From Streptomyces albidoflavus (GTDB lineage Bacteria; Actinomycetota; Actinomycetes; Streptomycetales; Streptomycetaceae), in NCBI RefSeq assembly GCF_000719955.1, contig NZ_JOII01000002.1:248001-312000 (forward strand): a DNA stretch of 64,000 nt. The letters are read 5' to 3'. The notes beneath the pieces were generated by a model, which saw only the letters and a program-made list of their open reading frames with translations, did no database searches and had not been told where the DNA came from. Shown here piece after piece: positions 14,890-23,409 of the stretch. The translations under genes and the position numbers were made by a program. Each line of letters starts with the position of its first letter. Position 1 is the first letter of the stretch.

Positions 14890-16081
14890 CCGGCTCCGCC
14901 TCCCCGGCTCCGTTCCCGGCCTCCGCGCCGAGGGCGGAGTCGAGGTCGTTCCAGAGGTCGTCGGCGTCCTCCAGGCCGACCGAGAGGCGCAGCAGCCGGT
15001 CGCTGACGCCGTGGGCGTGGCGGTCGTGGGCGTCGACCACGCGGTGGCTGATGGAGGCGGGGTGCTGGATGAGGGTGTCGACGCTGCCGAGGCTGACGGC
15101 CGGGGTGATCAGCCGGACGCCGGCGATGACCTGGTGCGGGTCGCCCGCGGTCTCGAAGGCGATCATGGCGCCGCCGACGGCAGGGTAGTGGACGCGGGTG
15201 ACACGCGGGTCGGCGCGGAGCCGTTCGACCAGGGTGGCGGCGGTGGCGGAGGCGGCGCGCATCCGGACGGGCAGGGTGGCCAGGCCCCGCAGCAGCAGGT
15301 AGCCGGCGAGCGGGTGCAGGACGCCGCCGGTGGTGAAGCGGACCTGGCGCAGGGTGCGGGCGAACTCCTCGTCGCAGGCGACGACGCCGCCGAGCACGTC
15401 CCCGTGGCCGCCGAGGTACTTGGTGGCGCTGTGCAGCACGATGCGGGCGCCGGACTGGGCGGGCCGCTGCAGGACGGGGGTGGCGAAGGTGTTGTCGGCC
15501 AGCAGCGGCACGGTGCCGCACGCGTGGGCGACGGCGCGCAGGTCGATCTCGGCGAGGGTGGGGTTGGCGGGGGTCTCGACGAGGACCAGGCCGGTGTCCG
15601 GCCGGATGGCGTCGGCGATGCCGGCCGGGTCGACCCAGGTGACCTCGGTGCCGAGCAGCCCGGTGTTCAGCAGGTGGTCGCTGCACCCGTACAGCGGGCG
15701 GACGGCGACGACGTGGCGCAGGCCGAGGGAGGCGCGGGCCAGCAGGACGGCGGTGAGGGCGGCCATGCCGCTGGCGAAGGCGACGGCGGCCTCGGTCCCC
15801 TCCAGCCGGGCGAGGGCGGTCTCGAAGCGGCCGACGGTGGGGTTGCCGAGGCGGGCGTAGACGGGCGGGCCCTCCAGCTCGGCGCCGGTGGCGGCGAAAG
15901 CGTCGAGGCGGGCGGCCTCGGCGCGGCTGTCGTACGAGGGGTAGGTGGTGGAGAGGTCGAGCGGCGGCGCGTGCAGGCCGAGGGCGGCGAGGTCGTCGCG
16001 GCCCGCGTGGACGGCTTCCGTGGCCAGGGCCCGGGATGCGGGCGGCGGCGTGGCGGGGGTGTGCGCGGCGTCGGTGGTCAT
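14825..16081 (-). CDS. PLP-dependent trans-sulfuration enzyme, methionine gamma-lyase-like
   Basis: A 418-residue Cys/Met-metabolism PLP enzyme. The PLP lysine is in 'LHSATKYLGGHGDVLGG', the phosphate-binding Tyr/Arg in 'VYARLGNPTVGRFE', and the substrate loop reads 'VRPLYGCSDHLLNTG'. Cystathionine gamma-lyases and synthases usually have YGGT at that loop, while methionine gamma-lyases have YGC, with the Cys needed for their activity. The YGC here therefore favours a methionine gamma-lyase (methionine to methanethiol, ammonia and 2-oxobutyrate). The divergent Lrp-family gene supports this, as in the mdeR-mdeA pair of Pseudomonas putida. ATG at 16081 chosen; the upstream extension is not conserved. 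The residues after about 400 are an unconserved tail that overlaps the neighbouring gene. Confidence 0.85.
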   Translation of the reverse strand: MTTDAAHTPATPPPASRALATEAVHAGRDDLAALGLHAPPLDLSTTYPSYDSRAEAARLDAFAATGAELEGPPVYARLGNPTVGRFETALARLEGTEAAVAFASGMAALTAVLLARASLGLRHVVAVRPLYGCSDHLLNTGLLGTEVTWVDPAGIADAIRPDTGLVLVETPANPTLAEIDLRAVAHACGTVPLLADNTFATPVLQRPAQSGARIVLHSATKYLGGHGDVLGGVVACDEEFARTLRQVRFTTGGVLHPLAGYLLLRGLATLPVRMRAASATAATLVERLRADPRVTRVHYPAVGGAMIAFETAGDPHQVIAGVRLITPAVSLGSVDTLIQHPASISHRVVDAHDRHAHGVSDRLLRLSVGLEDADDLWNDLDSALGAEAGNGAGEAEPVSARNGHSRDAGRTRAGSTPE

Positions 16082-16128
16082 GGCCCGAGGGTGCGGGGCC
16101 GTCCGGCGGCGGCGGCCAAGTCCCGTGT

Positions 16129-16134
16129 TACGTT
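16129..16134 (+). promoter_or_regulatory. -10 box of a likely leaderless promoter (Lrp gene)
   Basis: TACGTT ends six bases before the ATG at 16141, so transcription would start at or next to the start codon. No Shine-Dalgarno is present and no convincing -35 box was seen. Confidence 0.4.
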
Positions 16135-16140
16135 CGCCGG

Positions 16141-16632
16141 ATGACCGAATCTGTCGTACTGGACACGGTGGATCTGCGGATTCTGCGGCTGTTGCAGAAC
16201 GACGCACGGGCGACCTACCGCGAGCTGGCCGAGGCGACCGGGGTGGCCGCCTCCACCTGTCTGGACCGGGTGACGCGGCTGCGCCGGTCCGGGGTGATCC
16301 TCGGGCACCGGCTGGAGCTGGACCCGGCGAAGCTGGGGCGCGGGCTGCAGGCGCTGCTGTCGGTGCAGGTGCGGCCGCACCGGCGGGAGCTGGTCGGGCC
16401 GTTCGTGGACCGCATCCGGGCGCTGCCGGAGTCGCGGGCGGTCTTCCACCTGACGGGCCCGGACGACTACCTGGTCCACGTCGCGGTGGCGGACATGACC
16501 GATCTCCAGCGGCTGGTGCTGGACGAGTTCACCTCGCGGCGGGAGGTGGCGCGGGTGGAGACGCGGCTGATCTTCCAGCAGTGGGAGTGCGGGCCGATGC
16601 TGCCGCCCGGGACGGCCGGGACGGGAAGGTAG
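16141..16632 (+). CDS. Lrp/AsnC-family regulator beside methionine gamma-lyase
   Basis: A 163-residue Lrp/AsnC protein: helix-turn-helix at about 8-55 ('LDTVDLRILRLLQNDARA', 'GVAASTCLDRVTRLRRSG') and an AsnC/RAM ligand-binding domain from about 65 ('LLSVQVRPHRRELVGPF', 'FHLTGPDDYLVHVAV'). Such proteins respond to amino acids. It is divergent from the gamma-lyase gene with only 59 bases between starts, so it most likely controls that enzyme in response to methionine or a related amino acid. The ATG at 16141 seems leaderless; the frame is open upstream but has no family similarity there. Confidence 0.9.
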   Translation: MTESVVLDTVDLRILRLLQNDARATYRELAEATGVAASTCLDRVTRLRRSGVILGHRLELDPAKLGRGLQALLSVQVRPHRRELVGPFVDRIRALPESRAVFHLTGPDDYLVHVAVADMTDLQRLVLDEFTSRREVARVETRLIFQQWECGPMLPPGTAGTGR

Positions 16633-16668
16633 TGACGCCGGGGGCCCGATCGTACGAGGATGGGCCTC

Positions 16669-18357
16669 ATGTCAGAGTTGAAGAACCCGTTGCCCCGTCA
16701 GGTCGCCGACGCCTACGTCGACGACCTCATCGCCCTCGACCCGATCACCGGTACGTACCTCGGAGTGGCGGAGAGTTCCGGGAAGCTGCCCGACTTCTCC
16801 CCGGCCGGACGGCAGGCCGCGGCCGGCCTGGCGTCCGCGACGCTGGCCGCGCTGGACGAGGCGGAGCGGCGCCCCGGCGGTGACAGCGAGGAGGAGCGGC
16901 GCTGCGCGCGGCTGCTGCGTGAGCGGCTCACCGCCGAGCTGGCGGTCCACGAGGCCGACGAGGACCTGCGGGCGGTCAGCAACATCCACTCCCCCGCGCA
17001 CTCGGTCCGCGAGGTCTTCACGGTGACCCCGACCGGCACCGAGGAGGAGTGGGCGGCCGTGGCGGAGCGGCTGCGTGCCGTGCCCGCGACGCTGGAGGGG
17101 TACCGGCAGTCCCTGGAACTGGGCCTGGAGCGCAAGCTGTACGGCGGCCCGCGGCCGACGGCCACCTTCGTCGGGCAGCTCACCGAGTGGGCGGGCGGGG
17201 AGGGCCGGCCGGGCTGGTTCGAGACCTTCGCGGCGGACGGCCCCGAGGCGCTCCGCGCCGAGCTGGACGCGGCGGCGGCCGGGGCGAGCGCGGCCGTGGC
17301 GGCGCTGCGGGACTGGATGCGCGACGTGTACGCGCCGGCCGTCGAGGGTCAGCCGGACACCGTGGGCCGCGAGCGCTACCAGCGCTGGTCCCGTTACTTC
17401 AACGGCACCGACCTGGACCTGGACGAGGCGTACGCGTACGGCTGGTCGGAGTACCACCGGCTGCTCGGCGAGATGCGCACCGAGGCGGAGAAGGTACTGC
17501 CGGGGGCGGCGACGCCCTGGGAGGCGCTGAAGCACCTGGACGAGCACGGGGCGCACATCGAGGGCGTGGACGAGGTCCGCGACTGGCTCCAGAGCGTGAT
17601 GGACGAGGCGATCGAGGCGCTGGACGGGACCCACTTCGAGCTGGCGGAGCGGGTGCGCCGGGTCGAGTCGCGGATCGCGCCGCCCGGCGGGGCCGCCGCG
17701 CCGTACTACACCGGTCCCTCCGAGGACTTCTCGCGGCCGGGCCGGACCTGGCTGCCGACCATGGGCGAGACCCGCTTCCCGGTCTACGACCTGGTGTCGA
17801 CCTGGTACCACGAGGGCGTTCCCGGCCACCACCTCCAGCTGGCGCAGTGGACGCACGTGGCGGAGAGCCTCTCGCGCTACCAGGCGACGGTCGGCATGGT
17901 CAGCGCCAACTGCGAGGGCTGGGCGCTCTACGCGGAGCGGCTCATGGACGAGCTGGGCTTCCTGACCGACGCCGAGCGGCGGCTCGGGTACCTGGACGCG
18001 CAGATGATGCGGGCCGCGCGGGTCATCGTCGACATCGGCATGCACCTGGAGCTGGCCATTCCGGACGACTCGCCGTTCCACCCGGGCGAGCGGTGGACGC
18101 CGGAGCTGGCCCAGGAGTTCTTCGGGATGCACAGCGGCCGCCCGGCGGAGTTCGTGGAGAGCGAGCTGACCCGCTACCTCTCCATGCCCGGCCAGGCGAT
18201 CGGCTACAAGCTGGGCGAGCGCGCCTGGCTGCTGGGCCGCGCCAACGCCCGTGCGGCCCACGGCGAGTCCTTCGACGCCAAGGCGTGGCACATGGCGGCG
18301 CTGTCGCTGGGTTCGCTGGGCCTGGACGACCTGGTGGACGAGTTGTCGAAGCTCTGA
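16669..18357 (+). CDS. DUF885-family predicted zinc metallopeptidase
   Basis: A 562-residue DUF885 protein. The family's metal-binding motif is intact near residues 380-390 ('WYHEGVPGHHLQLAQ', an HExxPGHH variant of HExxH), followed by the conserved 'SANCEGWALYAERLM' whose Glu is the likely third ligand, and 'MPGQAIGYKLGE' near 505. Members look like M32/M3-type carboxypeptidases, and no signal peptide is present, so it is probably a cytoplasmic peptidase; substrates are unknown. Two ATGs are possible, 16660 and 16669; 16669 is preferred because a GAGGAT -10-like string ends inside the first. It follows the Lrp gene by 36 bases, but the likely promoter suggests separate transcription. Confidence 0.85.
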   Translation: MSELKNPLPRQVADAYVDDLIALDPITGTYLGVAESSGKLPDFSPAGRQAAAGLASATLAALDEAERRPGGDSEEERRCARLLRERLTAELAVHEADEDLRAVSNIHSPAHSVREVFTVTPTGTEEEWAAVAERLRAVPATLEGYRQSLELGLERKLYGGPRPTATFVGQLTEWAGGEGRPGWFETFAADGPEALRAELDAAAAGASAAVAALRDWMRDVYAPAVEGQPDTVGRERYQRWSRYFNGTDLDLDEAYAYGWSEYHRLLGEMRTEAEKVLPGAATPWEALKHLDEHGAHIEGVDEVRDWLQSVMDEAIEALDGTHFELAERVRRVESRIAPPGGAAAPYYTGPSEDFSRPGRTWLPTMGETRFPVYDLVSTWYHEGVPGHHLQLAQWTHVAESLSRYQATVGMVSANCEGWALYAERLMDELGFLTDAERRLGYLDAQMMRAARVIVDIGMHLELAIPDDSPFHPGERWTPELAQEFFGMHSGRPAEFVESELTRYLSMPGQAIGYKLGERAWLLGRANARAAHGESFDAKAWHMAALSLGSLGLDDLVDELSKL

Positions 18358-18364
18358 CGCGTAC

Positions 18365-18390
18365 GGGGCCGGGCGCGTGCGCCCGGCCCC
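18365..18390. terminator. Terminator between DUF885 and SDR genes
   Basis: Perfect 12-base arms (18365-18376 and 18379-18390) around a 2-base centre, between convergent stops. It can serve both genes. Confidence 0.75.
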
Positions 18391-18408
18391 GGGGCGCGCC
18401 GGTCCCGG

Positions 18409-19263
18409 TCAGCGCCGGAAGCCGCCCTCGGAGTCGATGACCTGGCCGGTGATCCACGCCGCCTCGTCGGTGGCGAGCCAGGAGAGCAGCCGGGCCGGGT
18501 CGTCGGGCCTCCCCCACCGTCCGGCGGGGAAGAGCGCGGCGATGTGCGCATGTGCCTCGCCGGTGAGGTAGCCGGTGTCGACCGGGCCGGGGTTGACCGT
18601 GTTGACGGTGACGCCGAGCGGGGCGAGCGTGGTGGCGAGGGAGCGGGTGGCGGAGGCCAGGGCGCCCTTCTGGAGGCTGTAGGCGATCTCCTCGGGCATG
18701 CCGCCCCCGTGGTCCTGGCCGGAGGTCATCATCAGGACGCGGCCGGGCGGGGCCTCGTCGTCGAGCGCGGCGCGGTGCCGGGCGTACGCCTGGATCAGCA
18801 GGATCACCGAGCGGGTGTCGACCGCCCAGTGGGCGTCCAGGGCACGGGCGTCGATCGCGTCGAGCGGGCCGTCGTCGCCGCTGCGGGCGTGGTTGGCGAC
18901 GAGGATGTCGAGCCGCCCGCCGAGGGCTTCCACGGCGTCGGCGAGGAGCCGGGCCGGGGCTTCGGGGCCGGCGAGGTCGGCGGGCCCGTGGGTGACGCGG
19001 GCGCCGGGCGCCGCGAGGGCCTCGCGTACGGATGCGGCGACGTCCTCGGGGTCGTCGGCGCCCCAGGGCTGGGCGGCGTCGTGCGGGACGTGGTGGTGGA
19101 GGTGGACGCTCGCACCGTACGCGGCCAGCCTGCGGGCGACGGCGTGGCCGATGCCGCTCCGCCGGCCGGCACCGGTGACGAGCGCGGTACGGCCGCGCAG
19201 CGGCAGCGGGTCGCGGGCGAGGTCGGCGGGGGTGGGCACGGGAAGTTCGGGCATGGGCGCCAT
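18409..19263 (-). CDS. Short-chain dehydrogenase/reductase
   Basis: A 284-residue classical SDR. The NAD(P)-binding 'LVTGAGRRSGIGHAVAR' is at about 29-45, 'ILVANHARSG' takes the place of the usual NNAG at about 122, the catalytic Ser is in 'LMMTSGQDHGG' and the Tyr-Lys pair in 'AYSLQKGALA'. The 'PGPVDTGYL' loop and the C-terminal 'ITGQVIDSEGGF' are typical. The nucleotide loop is longer than usual ('GAGRRSGIG'), a form seen in FabI-like or 3-oxoacyl-reductase-like proteins of actinobacteria. Substrate unknown. The start may be the ATG at 19263 or at 19254. Confidence 0.85.
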   Translation of the reverse strand: MAPMPELPVPTPADLARDPLPLRGRTALVTGAGRRSGIGHAVARRLAAYGASVHLHHHVPHDAAQPWGADDPEDVAASVREALAAPGARVTHGPADLAGPEAPARLLADAVEALGGRLDILVANHARSGDDGPLDAIDARALDAHWAVDTRSVILLIQAYARHRAALDDEAPPGRVLMMTSGQDHGGGMPEEIAYSLQKGALASATRSLATTLAPLGVTVNTVNPGPVDTGYLTGEAHAHIAALFPAGRWGRPDDPARLLSWLATDEAAWITGQVIDSEGGFRR

Positions 19264-19333
19264 GATCGCGGCCGGACTCCCCCGGGTCCAGGAGGATTTC
19301 CGGCCCGGGGGCGGGCCGAAGGTTCCGGGGGCT

Positions 19334-19861
19334 TCAGCAGCCGCAGTCGTCCGCGGCGCGGAGGGGTGCGGTCAGCGGGTCGGGGGCGCTGGTGCGCGGG
19401 CCGTCGGCCGTGTCGTAGGGGAATCCCTCGCGGACCCAGTACTCGAAGCCGCCGAGCATCTCCTTGACGCGGAAGCCCTGTTCGGCCAGGGCGAGGGCGG
19501 CGCGGGTGGCGCCGTCGCAGCCGGGGCCCCAGCAGTAGGTGACGACGGGGCGGGCCGGGTCCAGGAGCCGGCCGGCGAGGGCGGGGACGGAGGCGGTGGG
19601 CAGGTGGACGGCGCCGGGGACGTGGCCCTGGTCCCAGGCGGCGGTGGAGCGGGAGTCGACCAGGGTGAAGCCGGGGGTGCCGGTGGCCAGGTCGGCGGCG
19701 ACGTCCGAGACGTCGGTGTGGCGGGCGAGGGCGGCACGCAGGAGGGCCGCCGCCTCGGCGGGCGGGGCGGGCGGCACGGCGAGGACGGCGGAGGGGGAAT
19801 CCCCGGTGGCCGCCGGTACGGACGAGGTGGGCTGCGGGGCGGCGCTGAACTGCTGGTTCAT
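19334..19861 (-). CDS. Single-domain rhodanese-like sulfurtransferase
   Basis: A 175-residue protein with one rhodanese domain (about 45-155). The active-site loop reads 'VTYCWGPGCDGATRAALAL' near 110-128, with the catalytic Cys at its start and a second Cys four residues later, and 'EMLGGFEYWVREGFP' closes the domain. Rhodaneses move sulfane sulfur between thiols. The tail ends in CGC, an additional thiol pair. The ATG at 19861 is chosen because the palindrome at 19867-19880 contains a TAGATT -10-like string seven bases before it, which suggests a leaderless transcript. It is divergent from an Lrp-family regulator that probably controls it. Confidence 0.85.
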   Translation of the reverse strand: MNQQFSAAPQPTSSVPAATGDSPSAVLAVPPAPPAEAAALLRAALARHTDVSDVAADLATGTPGFTLVDSRSTAAWDQGHVPGAVHLPTASVPALAGRLLDPARPVVTYCWGPGCDGATRAALALAEQGFRVKEMLGGFEYWVREGFPYDTADGPRTSAPDPLTAPLRAADDCGC

Positions 19862-19866
19862 GGGGT

Positions 19867-19880
19867 CGAATCTAGATTCG
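19867..19880. promoter_or_regulatory. Perfect 14-bp palindrome over rhodanese promoter
   Basis: CGAATCTAGATTCG, perfectly self-complementary, six bases upstream of the rhodanese ATG. Read on the minus strand it contains TAGATT seven bases before the start, so a bound repressor would cover the -10 region. The divergent Lrp regulator is the likely ligand. Confidence 0.6.
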
Positions 19881-19903
19881 GGCGACCGCACCCTGAAGGA
19901 GTG

Positions 19904-19935
19904 ATCCCCGGCGAACTGGTTGATCCGCCGGGGAT
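19904..19935. promoter_or_regulatory. 10-bp inverted repeat in rhodanese-Lrp control region
   Basis: ATCCCCGGCG and CGCCGGGGAT flank a 12-base spacer with no mismatch. Located between the two divergent starts, 21 bases upstream of the Lrp ATG. Could be a second operator, or an RNA hairpin in a longer transcript. Confidence 0.5.
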
Positions 19936-19955
19936 GCGCCTGCTAGAGATGCCGC

Positions 19956-20402
19956 ATGACCGAGTTTTCCCCGGACGCCACCGACTGGCGCATCCTGGAG
20001 GCCCTCCAGCGGGACGGGCGGGCGAGTTTCGCCGAGCTGGCGCGGGCCGTGTCGATGTCGGCGAGCGCGGTGACCGAGCGGGTGCGGCGGCTGGAGGAAG
20101 CGGGGATCGTGCGCGGCTACACGGCGGTGGTCGATCCGGAGCGGCTCGGGTACGCCATCCTGGCCTTCGTCCGGCTGCGCTACCCGAACGGCAACTACAA
20201 GCCCTTCCACGACCTGGTGGCGGCCACCCCGCAGATCCTGGAGGCGCACCACGTGACCGGGGACGACTGCTTCCTGCTCAAGGTCGCGGCCCGGTCGATG
20301 CGCCACCTGGAGGAGGTGACGGGCCGGATCGCCGGGCTGGGTTCGGTGACGACCAGCATCGTCTACTCCTCGCCGCTGGCCCGGCGGGCGATCGGCCCCT
20401 GA
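19956..20402 (+). CDS. Lrp/AsnC-family regulator beside rhodanese
   Basis: A 148-residue Lrp/AsnC protein with helix-turn-helix at about 8-58 ('TDWRILEALQRDGRASFAE', 'SASAVTERVRRLEEAG') and a RAM ligand domain ('FVRLRYPNGNYKPFHDLV', 'EAHHVTGDDCFLLKVAA'). Length is normal. A -10-like TAGAGA ends six bases before the ATG, so the transcript is probably leaderless. It is divergent from the rhodanese gene, with two strong inverted repeats in the 94 bases between. Control of sulfur-amino-acid or sulfane-sulfur metabolism is the natural inference. Its stop lies four bases from the end of sbcC. Confidence 0.9.
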   Translation: MTEFSPDATDWRILEALQRDGRASFAELARAVSMSASAVTERVRRLEEAGIVRGYTAVVDPERLGYAILAFVRLRYPNGNYKPFHDLVAATPQILEAHHVTGDDCFLLKVAARSMRHLEEVTGRIAGLGSVTTSIVYSSPLARRAIGP

Positions 20403-20406
20403 CCCG

Positions 20407-23400
20407 TCAGCCGCCGGTGCCGTGGACGCGCAGCGCGGAGCCGTCCCGGCCCTTCACCACCTCCAGCTGGGTGTGGACGCGGCGGCGCAGGTCGGCGACG
20501 TGGCTGACGATGCCGACGCTGCGGTCCCGCTCGCGCAGCGTGTCCAGGACGTCGAGGACGTCGTCGAGGGTCTGGTCGTCGAGGCTGCCGAAGCCCTCGT
20601 CGATGAAGAGGGTGTCCAGCCGCACCCCGCCCGCCTCGTCGGTGACCACGTCGGCGAGGCCGAGCGCGAGGGCGAGGGAGGCGAAGAAGGTCTCGCCGCC
20701 GGAGAGCGTCGCGGTGTCCCGCTCGCGGCCGGTCCAGGCGTCCACGACGCGCAGCCCGAGCCCGGAACGGCCGCGTCCGGAGCGGTCGGCGGTGTGCACC
20801 AGGGTGTAGCGGCCGCCGGACATGCGGTGCAGCCGCACGGTCGCGGCCGCCGCCACCTGTTCGAGCCGGGCGGCCAGCACGTACGACTCCAGCCGCATCC
20901 GGCGTTCGTTCTCGGTGGAGGTCCCGGCGGCCAGCTGCGCCAGCCGGGCCACCCGCTCGTACTGTGCGCGCAGCGGTCCCAGGCGCCGGGCCTCGGCGGT
21001 GGCCTGCCGGGAGAGGGCGTCGAGCGCGGCGGTGTCGCGGCCGGCCGCCTCGTCGGTGGCGGCGGCGGCGCGCAGGCGCAGGTCGGCGCGGCGGGCCCGG
21101 TCGGTGGCCGCGTCCGGGTCGGCGGGCGGCAGGGCCGCGGCGTCGGCGGTGGCCGGGTCGGCGAGGGCGGAGCGCACCTCGGCCTCCTCCAGCCGGCGGG
21201 CGTCGACCGCGTGCTGGAGTTCACGGTGGTCCGCGTCGTCCAGGACGGCGGCGGCCGCCTGCTCCGGGGTGTCGAAACCGGCCCGGTAGGCGGCGTCGGC
21301 GAGGCGCGCGTCGGCCTCCTTGAGCCGGCCGGCGCTCTCCTCGGCCGCGCGGGACGCCTCGGCGGCCTCGGTGAGCAGCGCGGCCCGCTCCTCCAGCTGG
21401 CGAGCGCGTGCGGCCACCCCGGTGGCGCCGCCGCGCGCCTGCGCCAACTCCTCGTCGAGGGTGGCCTGTTCCCGTACCAGGCTGTCGCGGAGGGTGGCGC
21501 GGGCGGCGGCCCGGCGCTCGGCCGCGTGGCGTTCGGCGAGGCGGCGCTCGTGTTCCCGCCCGGCGGCGTCGAGCCGGTGCCGGACGGCGTGCAGCCCTTC
21601 GGCGGCCGCCCTCGCCCGCTCGTACTCCCCGGCGAGCCGCGCCGCCTCGGCCGCCAGCCCGGCCACCTCGGCGGTGGTGGCGGCGGCCGTCGCGGCGGCC
21701 AGCTCCTCCCGTACGACGCCCAGGGCGCGTTCGGCCTCGGCCCGCCCGGCATCGCTCCGGCGGTAGGCGGCGTGCGCCGCGTCCTCGGCGCGCTGGTCGA
21801 CATGGCCGTCGGCGCGGGTGGCCGGGTGCGGGTGGGCGGTGGCGCCGCAGACCTCGCAGGGCTCGCCGTCGGTGAGGCGGTCGGCGAGTTCGGCGGCGAT
21901 GTGGGCGAGCCGGGTCTCCTTCAGCTCCAGCCAGTGGCGTTGCGCGGCGGTCGCTTCCTCCCGGGCGGTGAGCGCGGCGGCGCGGGCCCGGTCGGCGTCG
22001 GCGGCCAGGGTGTCCCGGCGGCGGGCGGCGGCGAGCCGTTCGCGGGCGGGGCCGAGGAGGGCTGCGAGCCGGTCGGCGTCGGCGGCGGCGTCGCGGGCCT
22101 CGGTCTCCTCGCGCTGGAGCCCGGAGCGGGCGGTGTCCCAGCGCTCCAGCCACTCCGCGGTCTCGGCCAGCAGCGTCTCGTCGGCGTGCTCGTCGCGGTC
22201 GACGCGGTCCAGTTCGCCGGTCAGCTCGGCGTGGCGCCGCTCGGCCCGGCGGGCGGAGGCGAGGGCGCCCAGCTCCTCGACGGCGGTGCGGGCGAGCGCG
22301 GCCAGCCGGGAGGCGGGGACGGTGTGTTCGGCGGGGAGCGCGGCGCGGGCCGCCTCCTCGGCGCGGCGGGCGCGTGCGTGGGCCCGCTCGGCGGCGTGCC
22401 TGAGGTCGAGCGCCCCCTGCACGGCGGCGGCCTTGCGGGCGTGGGCGAGGCGGGTGAGCCGTTCCTCGTGGGCCTCGGCGGTGGCGGCCAGCCGCTCGCG
22501 GCGCGCGTGCAGCTGTCCGGCGCGCTGCTGGAGGCGGTGGAGTTCGCGGGCCTCGTCCAGGGCGCGCCGGGCGGCGGTCTGTTCCTGTTCGGCGGCGGTG
22601 AGGGCGAGGCGGGCGACGGTCCGGCGTTCGCGCAGGTCGGCGCGGGCGGTGGCGGCCCAGCCGAGCACGTCGGCGGCGAGCCCCGGCTCGCCCGGTTCGG
22701 CCTCGGGGACCGGCACGCCGGTGGCCTCCCCCGCGACCTGCCGCATCCGCTGGAGGGCGGCGAGCAGCACCCGGTCGCCCTCCTGGACGCGGTCGGCGGC
22801 GGCCCGGCGCAGCTCGGCGAGGTGCTGCTCGACGGCGGCGAACCGGCGGGTGTCGAAGAGCCGTCCCAGCAGCCGCCCCCGAGCCTCGGCGTCGGCGCGC
22901 AGGAACCGGGCGAAGTCCCCCTGCGGCAACAGGACGACCTGGCAGAACTGCTCCTTGCTCATACCGAGCAGCTGGGTGATCTCCTCGCCGGTCTCCTGGT
23001 GGGAGCGGCTGAGGTCGCGCCAGGTGCCGGTGGCGGGGTCGTACTCGCGCAGCCAGGTCTGTGCCTTGTCGACCGTGGTGCCGGCGGCGCGCTTCTTGGG
23101 GCGTTCCCAGGCCGGCTGCCGGGTGACCTCCAGGCGGCGTCCGGCGACGGTGAGGTCGAGGACGACCTCGGCGCGGGCGTGGGGTGCGGCGTGGTCGCTG
23201 CGCAGCCCGGTGCCCTGGGCCCCGGTGGCGCGTTCGCCGGGCAGGGAGCCGTAGAGGGCGTAGCAGACGGCGTCCAGGACGGAGGTCTTGCCGGAGCCGG
23301 TCGGGCCGTGGAGGAGGAAGAGTCCGGCGGCGCTGAGCGCGTCGAAGTCGATCTCGTGGGCGCCTCCGAAGGGGCCGAAGGCGGTGATGCCCAGCCGGTG

Positions 23401-23409
23401 CAGCCTCAT
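20407..23409 (-). CDS. sbcC: SbcC exonuclease subunit (SMC/Rad50-like ATPase)
   Basis: A 1000-residue ATPase subunit of the SbcCD nuclease, which opens hairpins and cuts protein-blocked DNA ends. Walker A 'LLHGPTGSGKTSVLDAV' is at about 32-48; long Ala/Arg/Glu-rich coiled coils run to about 480 and from 560 to 860; the zinc hook 'GEPCEVCGATAHPHP' (CxxC) is in the middle near 517-531; the ABC signature 'TLSGGETFFASLALALG' and Walker B 'LDTLFIDEGFGSLDD' lie near 895 and 930. The ATG overlaps the sbcD stop by four bases (23406-23409), so the two subunits are translationally coupled. It nearly abuts the convergent Lrp gene with no terminator visible. Confidence 0.95.
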   Translation of the reverse strand: MRLHRLGITAFGPFGGAHEIDFDALSAAGLFLLHGPTGSGKTSVLDAVCYALYGSLPGERATGAQGTGLRSDHAAPHARAEVVLDLTVAGRRLEVTRQPAWERPKKRAAGTTVDKAQTWLREYDPATGTWRDLSRSHQETGEEITQLLGMSKEQFCQVVLLPQGDFARFLRADAEARGRLLGRLFDTRRFAAVEQHLAELRRAAADRVQEGDRVLLAALQRMRQVAGEATGVPVPEAEPGEPGLAADVLGWAATARADLRERRTVARLALTAAEQEQTAARRALDEARELHRLQQRAGQLHARRERLAATAEAHEERLTRLAHARKAAAVQGALDLRHAAERAHARARRAEEAARAALPAEHTVPASRLAALARTAVEELGALASARRAERRHAELTGELDRVDRDEHADETLLAETAEWLERWDTARSGLQREETEARDAAADADRLAALLGPARERLAAARRRDTLAADADRARAAALTAREEATAAQRHWLELKETRLAHIAAELADRLTDGEPCEVCGATAHPHPATRADGHVDQRAEDAAHAAYRRSDAGRAEAERALGVVREELAAATAAATTAEVAGLAAEAARLAGEYERARAAAEGLHAVRHRLDAAGREHERRLAERHAAERRAAARATLRDSLVREQATLDEELAQARGGATGVAARARQLEERAALLTEAAEASRAAEESAGRLKEADARLADAAYRAGFDTPEQAAAAVLDDADHRELQHAVDARRLEEAEVRSALADPATADAAALPPADPDAATDRARRADLRLRAAAATDEAAGRDTAALDALSRQATAEARRLGPLRAQYERVARLAQLAAGTSTENERRMRLESYVLAARLEQVAAAATVRLHRMSGGRYTLVHTADRSGRGRSGLGLRVVDAWTGRERDTATLSGGETFFASLALALGLADVVTDEAGGVRLDTLFIDEGFGSLDDQTLDDVLDVLDTLRERDRSVGIVSHVADLRRRVHTQLEVVKGRDGSALRVHGTGG

